A stretch of 9,181 nucleotides of DNA from an uncultured Planctomycetaceae bacterium. GTDB lineage: Bacteria > Planctomycetota > Planctomycetia > Planctomycetales > Planctomycetaceae. The stretch lies in NCBI GenBank assembly GCA_903898975.1, contig CAIUHT010000613.1, positions 1-9,181 of the forward strand, written 5' to 3'. The first letter of the stretch is position 1; the number at the start of each line of letters is the position of its first letter. This document shows, piece by piece, positions 6,948 to 9,181 of the stretch. Both the position numbers and the translations under genes were made by a program. The notes beneath the pieces were generated by a model. That model searched no databases. It saw only the letters and a program-made list of their open reading frames with translations, and was not told the DNA's origin.

Positions 6948-7703
6948 ATGCCTGGCTGGAACCCTGCCTACACAGCCTGGATGGTGCTGGCGGTGCTGGT
7001 TTCGTGGGGGCTGGGCCGGCGGTCGCGGCGGCTGGTCCCCCTCAGTCGGGGGGACCGCTGGGTCATCGCCGCCGCGGCATTTTCCGGTTCGATGCTGGCG
7101 GCCCGTTCCCCCTTCGCAGTGGCGCAGTTCGCCGGTCTGCTGGGCGAGGACTCGTGGGGAGGCCCGTGGGTGGGCTCGGGCAAGACCATTCTGTTTGGCA
7201 TGGTCGGGGGCTACGCGGGGGTCGAGGCGGCCAAGGCGGCAATGGGGCTCAAGCTGAAAACGGGAGACAGCCTCGCGATGCCAGTCGCCGCGGGAATCGC
7301 GGTCGGCCGCATCGCCTGCTTCGTGGGGGGCTGCTGCTATGGCGTTCCCACCACGTTGCCCTGGGGAGTGCTGTTCCACGACAACATCCCCCGGCACCCA
7401 ACCCAGCTCTACGAGGCGGCGTTCCATGCCCTGGCGGCAGTGGCGCTGGGCTGGCTGCATGCCCGGGGCTGGTTCCGCCTGCAGTTGATCAAGCTCTACT
7501 TCCTGGTGTACTTCGCCTATCGCTTCGTGAGCGAGTGGTTGCGACCCGAGCCCGTGCTGGTCGGGGGGCTGACCTTCTATCAATGGTCGGCCCTGCTGTT
7601 TTCGGTGCTGTTTCTGGTCTTGTGGCGGCTCGACCAACCCGCCGCGCGGGCCCTCAACAGCGCCCGAACCTCCGCACCGCCCACGCAGCCCAACCCCGCC
7701 TGA
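6948..7703 (+). CDS. lgt: Prolipoprotein diacylglyceryl transferase family membrane protein
   Basis: Integral membrane protein of 251 residues from ATG 6948. Lgt moves diacylglycerol from phosphatidylglycerol onto the lipobox cysteine of prelipoproteins. Seen: at least five hydrophobic segments, the glycine-rich GKTILFGMVGGYAGVEAAK segment, the family signature GRIACFVGGCCYG (GR corresponding to E. coli Arg143 by motif position), and PRHPTQLYEA, the most diagnostic Lgt motif. The segment aligned to the E. coli SFHGG motif reads ILFGM, so the conserved His103 position appears to be Phe. The Cys-rich GCCYG form replaces the usual NxE/NGE form. This may therefore be a divergent paralogue rather than the housekeeping enzyme. 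A TTG at 6930 would add six residues; the frame has a TAG at 6870, so no longer form exists. ATG 6948 is preferred because MPGWNPAY leads straight into the first membrane segment. Neither start has a clear ribosome binding site. Two putative lipoprotein genes lie nearby, which may be coincidence. Confidence 0.85.
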   Translation: MPGWNPAYTAWMVLAVLVSWGLGRRSRRLVPLSRGDRWVIAAAAFSGSMLAARSPFAVAQFAGLLGEDSWGGPWVGSGKTILFGMVGGYAGVEAAKAAMGLKLKTGDSLAMPVAAGIAVGRIACFVGGCCYGVPTTLPWGVLFHDNIPRHPTQLYEAAFHALAAVALGWLHARGWFRLQLIKLYFLVYFAYRFVSEWLRPEPVLVGGLTFYQWSALLFSVLFLVLWRLDQPAARALNSARTSAPPTQPNPA

Positions 7704-7999
7704 GCCAGCACCCGCGCCGAACCACGGGACCGCCGTCGCAGGGAAAGGGGCCACTTCCAAGAGTCGGAGACTCTGTGGCCGGCGTCCTCAACCGGTTTGT
7801 TTCAAACACGATTGAGAGCGGAACGCGGCAGCATTTCGCGGCAAGTTCAACGCAACCGCTTCGTCGGCCCGACTGTCCGTTTCCCGCGACTTGCCGGTGA
7901 ACGCGCCTGCCAGTTGCGGGCGAACCCCAGTTGAGTGCGACTGCCAGTTGAGCCTGCCTTGCATCTCAACTCGACAGACAGTTCAACCCGGCCGACAAC
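7704..7999. other. Spacer between convergent genes, with hairpin and repeat cluster
   Basis: The spacer separates the Lgt-family gene (+) from the J-domain gene (-). The left half carries a strong hairpin at 7749-7780. The right half, from about 7908, carries several copies of CCAGTTG and inverted copies (CTCAACT, CAACT). No coding frame with a believable product was found on either strand. Confidence 0.55.
7749..7780. terminator. Long hairpin between convergent genes, candidate bidirectional terminator
   Basis: GGCCAC (7749-7754) and AGAGTC (7760-7765) pair with GACTCT (7769-7774) and GTGGCC (7775-7780). The result is a 12-pair stem with a GGA loop and a five-base bulge on one side. It sits 46 bases after the Lgt-family stop. 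The + strand behind it becomes T-rich only 14 bases later (GGTTTGTTTC), so the classical U-run is displaced. Its position between converging genes supports a termination role, which is inferred. Confidence 0.45.
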
Positions 8000-8019
8000 T
8001 CAGCCCGACTGCCAGTTGA
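7908..8019. repeat. Cluster of CCAGTTG-type repeats overlapping the 3' end of the J-domain gene
   Basis: A 14-base sequence, CGACTGCCAGTTGA, occurs exactly at 7938-7951 and 8006-8019. Shorter matches (GCCAGTTG near 7909 and CCCAGTTGAG near 7926) lie to the left. An AGTTGAG/CTCAACT inverted pair (7946-7952 and 7965-7971) can form a hairpin with a 12-base loop. On the minus strand the right-hand copy encodes the last residues (INWQS) of the J-domain protein, and the other copies follow its stop codon. Confidence 0.7.
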
Positions 8020-8716
8020 TTCGGGGGTGCTGCCAGCGCACCCACAACCGGCGCCACCAGGGGAACGACCGGCGGTCGATGGTGACCGTCTCAAGGTCGG
8101 GCAGGTGGAGCAGTGTCTCGAGCAGGCGCTGGCTGACGTGCGTTGGCCCCAGCCGCAGGGTCTGCAGATTCTCGAGGTGCCGCAACCACGCCAGGTGGTG
8201 TCCCTCGACCGGGGTGCCGGTGAGGTCGAGTTCGCGCAGATAGTGCAGGCTCTGCAGATGCTCTTCGAGCACGGGCCACAGCGGGCGGGCCGCTGGCTGA
8301 TTGGTGAATGTGATCTTGCGGATCCGGTCGGCAAGCGTGGCGAATTCACCAAACGACTCCCGCATCCACTCGAGCGCCTCGACTTCGATCTGCCCCCCCA
8401 ACTGCTCGATGTCGCTGGTCAACGCCTGCTGGTCGAGGTACGGGCCAACATGCGTGGCCAGCCAGTCGCGCCTGAGATGCGCATGGCAGCGGACGTACTC
8501 CTGGGCTGCGACGTACGCCTCGTGCAGCCGCTCAAAATCGCCCGGTTGCCCCCCTCGGTCGGGATGAGCCAGCCGCGCCTGCGCCTTGTAAGCCCGGTGC
8601 ACATCCTCGGCGGTGTACGGCGGGAGCAGGCCCAGCAGCCGCATGCAGGCCGGGCGATCTTCCAGTTCCCGCCGGGGGGAAGCCGGGGCTTCCTCGGCAT
8701 CGAGTGGAGAGAACAC
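8000..8716 (-). CDS. J-domain protein with C-terminal leucine-rich repeats
   Basis: Protein of 238 residues, predicted cytoplasmic. Residues about 24-78 form a J-domain: MRLLGLLPPYTAEDVHRAYKAQARLAHPDRGG with the HPD triad at 51-53, followed by helix III (FERLHEAYVAAQEYVR). In known families this triad stimulates the ATPase of DnaK/Hsp70. There is no Gly/Phe region, zinc-finger or client-binding domain of DnaJ, so it is not DnaJ itself. A charged helical middle (80-155) leads to about two and a half leucine-rich repeats of 24 residues (LRELDLTGTPV at 160-170, LQTLRLGPTHV at 184-194, LETVTI at 208-213), usually a protein-binding surface. The C-terminus is Trp/Arg-rich. The GTG start at 8714-8716 has a strong GGGAGG seven bases upstream and directly follows the TAG of the upstream gene, which indicates translational coupling. 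I infer that it recruits Hsp70 to a partner bound by the repeats, possibly the product of the upstream gene. Confidence 0.85.
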   Translation of the reverse strand: MFSPLDAEEAPASPRRELEDRPACMRLLGLLPPYTAEDVHRAYKAQARLAHPDRGGQPGDFERLHEAYVAAQEYVRCHAHLRRDWLATHVGPYLDQQALTSDIEQLGGQIEVEALEWMRESFGEFATLADRIRKITFTNQPAARPLWPVLEEHLQSLHYLRELDLTGTPVEGHHLAWLRHLENLQTLRLGPTHVSQRLLETLLHLPDLETVTIDRRSFPWWRRLWVRWQHPRINWQSG

Positions 8717-9181
8717 CTACGCACCTCCCGACCCGGTCAAGATCTGCATCACCCGCTGCCAGCGGCTTGTTCGCTCTTGCTCGAGCTCGTTAATGCGAGC
8801 CGAAAGATCGAGATGCGCGGCTTGAGCCAGCGGGTCGTCTTCGGGACGGGTGGGGGTCCCCGCAGTGGCGGGGTTGGTCGCTGGACCGGTCGGTTGCGAT
8901 CCTGGGCCACCCCCCTGGGGGGTCGTGCCAGGACCTGCCACCGGCGCGGGGGCGCCGGGCGCCGCCGCAGGATTGGCCGCGGTGCTGGTCGCGGGAGCCG
9001 CAGGTCGGGGTTTGGGCCGAAGTGGCGGCGGAGGAGGAAACATGCCGGGCCCAAAGCCCGGGCCGACCGCCCCCGGAGGAGGCATCCAGCCTGCGGGCAT
9101 CGCTCCTGGGACGCCCGGGTAACCGGCCCCGGGATACGGGACCCCGGGGTAGGGGGCCGCCGGATACGCGACCGGCCCGAA
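8717..9181 (-). CDS. Pro/Gly/Tyr-rich low-complexity protein, 5' end outside window
   Basis: The last 154 residues are visible and the frame stays open to the window edge, so this is a partial gene. An internal ATG at 9098-9100 exists, but the codons before it continue the same composition (repeated YPGVP, YPGAG and YPAAP units), so it is probably not the start. The visible chain runs from a Tyr-Pro-Gly repeat region through a Pro-run, then an Ala/Pro/Gly/Thr-rich stretch, to a charged helix at the end (DDPLAQAAHLDLSARINELEQERTSRWQRVMQIL). The low-complexity part is probably disordered and the last 40 residues may be a coiled or binding helix. No enzyme motif and no cysteine are seen. The TAG stop at 8717-8719 touches the start of the J-domain gene, whose ribosome binding site lies within this gene. 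Function unknown; a structural or scaffold role is only a guess. Confidence 0.75.
   Translation of the reverse strand, partial: FGPVAYPAAPYPGVPYPGAGYPGVPGAMPAGWMPPPGAVGPGFGPGMFPPPPPLRPKPRPAAPATSTAANPAAAPGAPAPVAGPGTTPQGGGPGSQPTGPATNPATAGTPTRPEDDPLAQAAHLDLSARINELEQERTSRWQRVMQILTGSGGA

Noticed and set aside
6609..7760. A 383-codon minus-strand frame opposite the Lgt-family gene
   Set aside because: The plus strand carries clear Lgt motifs; the opposite frame is low-complexity Arg/Pro/Gly-rich sequence.

Overview
The window is 9.2 kb of GC-rich bacterial DNA. Its gene content fits a planctomycete: a secreted sialidase-type Asp-box protein, signal-peptide proteins of unknown function, leucine-rich repeats of the L..L.L..T.V type, weak ribosome binding sites and a type A RNase P RNA. 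This assignment is inferred from gene style, not from a phylogenetic marker read in full.

Left part (1-4230, + strand): an almost complete CoA-acylating methylmalonate-semialdehyde dehydrogenase (mmsA/iolA type) is followed 44 bases later by a 904-residue secreted protein. That protein carries a complete-looking GH33 sialidase active site in its first beta-propeller and a second Asp-box propeller fused behind it. The two genes could share a transcript but have no obvious common pathway. Middle (4231-5926): a GC-rich palindrome, a readable promoter and the full RNase P RNA gene (rnpB, 4371-4773) are followed by a small lipoprotein gene on the minus strand and a 550-base stretch without a convincing gene. 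Right of centre (5927-7703, + strand): a probable lipoprotein or secreted protein of unknown function is followed by a membrane protein of the prolipoprotein diacylglyceryl transferase (Lgt) family. Right end (8000-9181, - strand): a Pro/Gly/Tyr-rich protein runs off the window. Its stop codon directly abuts the start of a J-domain protein that ends in leucine-rich repeats, so these two genes almost certainly form a translationally coupled pair. They converge on the Lgt-family gene, with a strong hairpin and a cluster of short repeats in between.

No CRISPR array, insertion sequence, prophage, tRNA or recognisable defence system was found. The points most worth a second look are the double-propeller sialidase, the J-domain/LRR protein with its low-complexity partner, the Lgt-family protein that lacks the usual His of the transmembrane motif, the C-terminal-tail repeats downstream of the J-domain gene, and the duplicated codons in a lipoprotein signal peptide.
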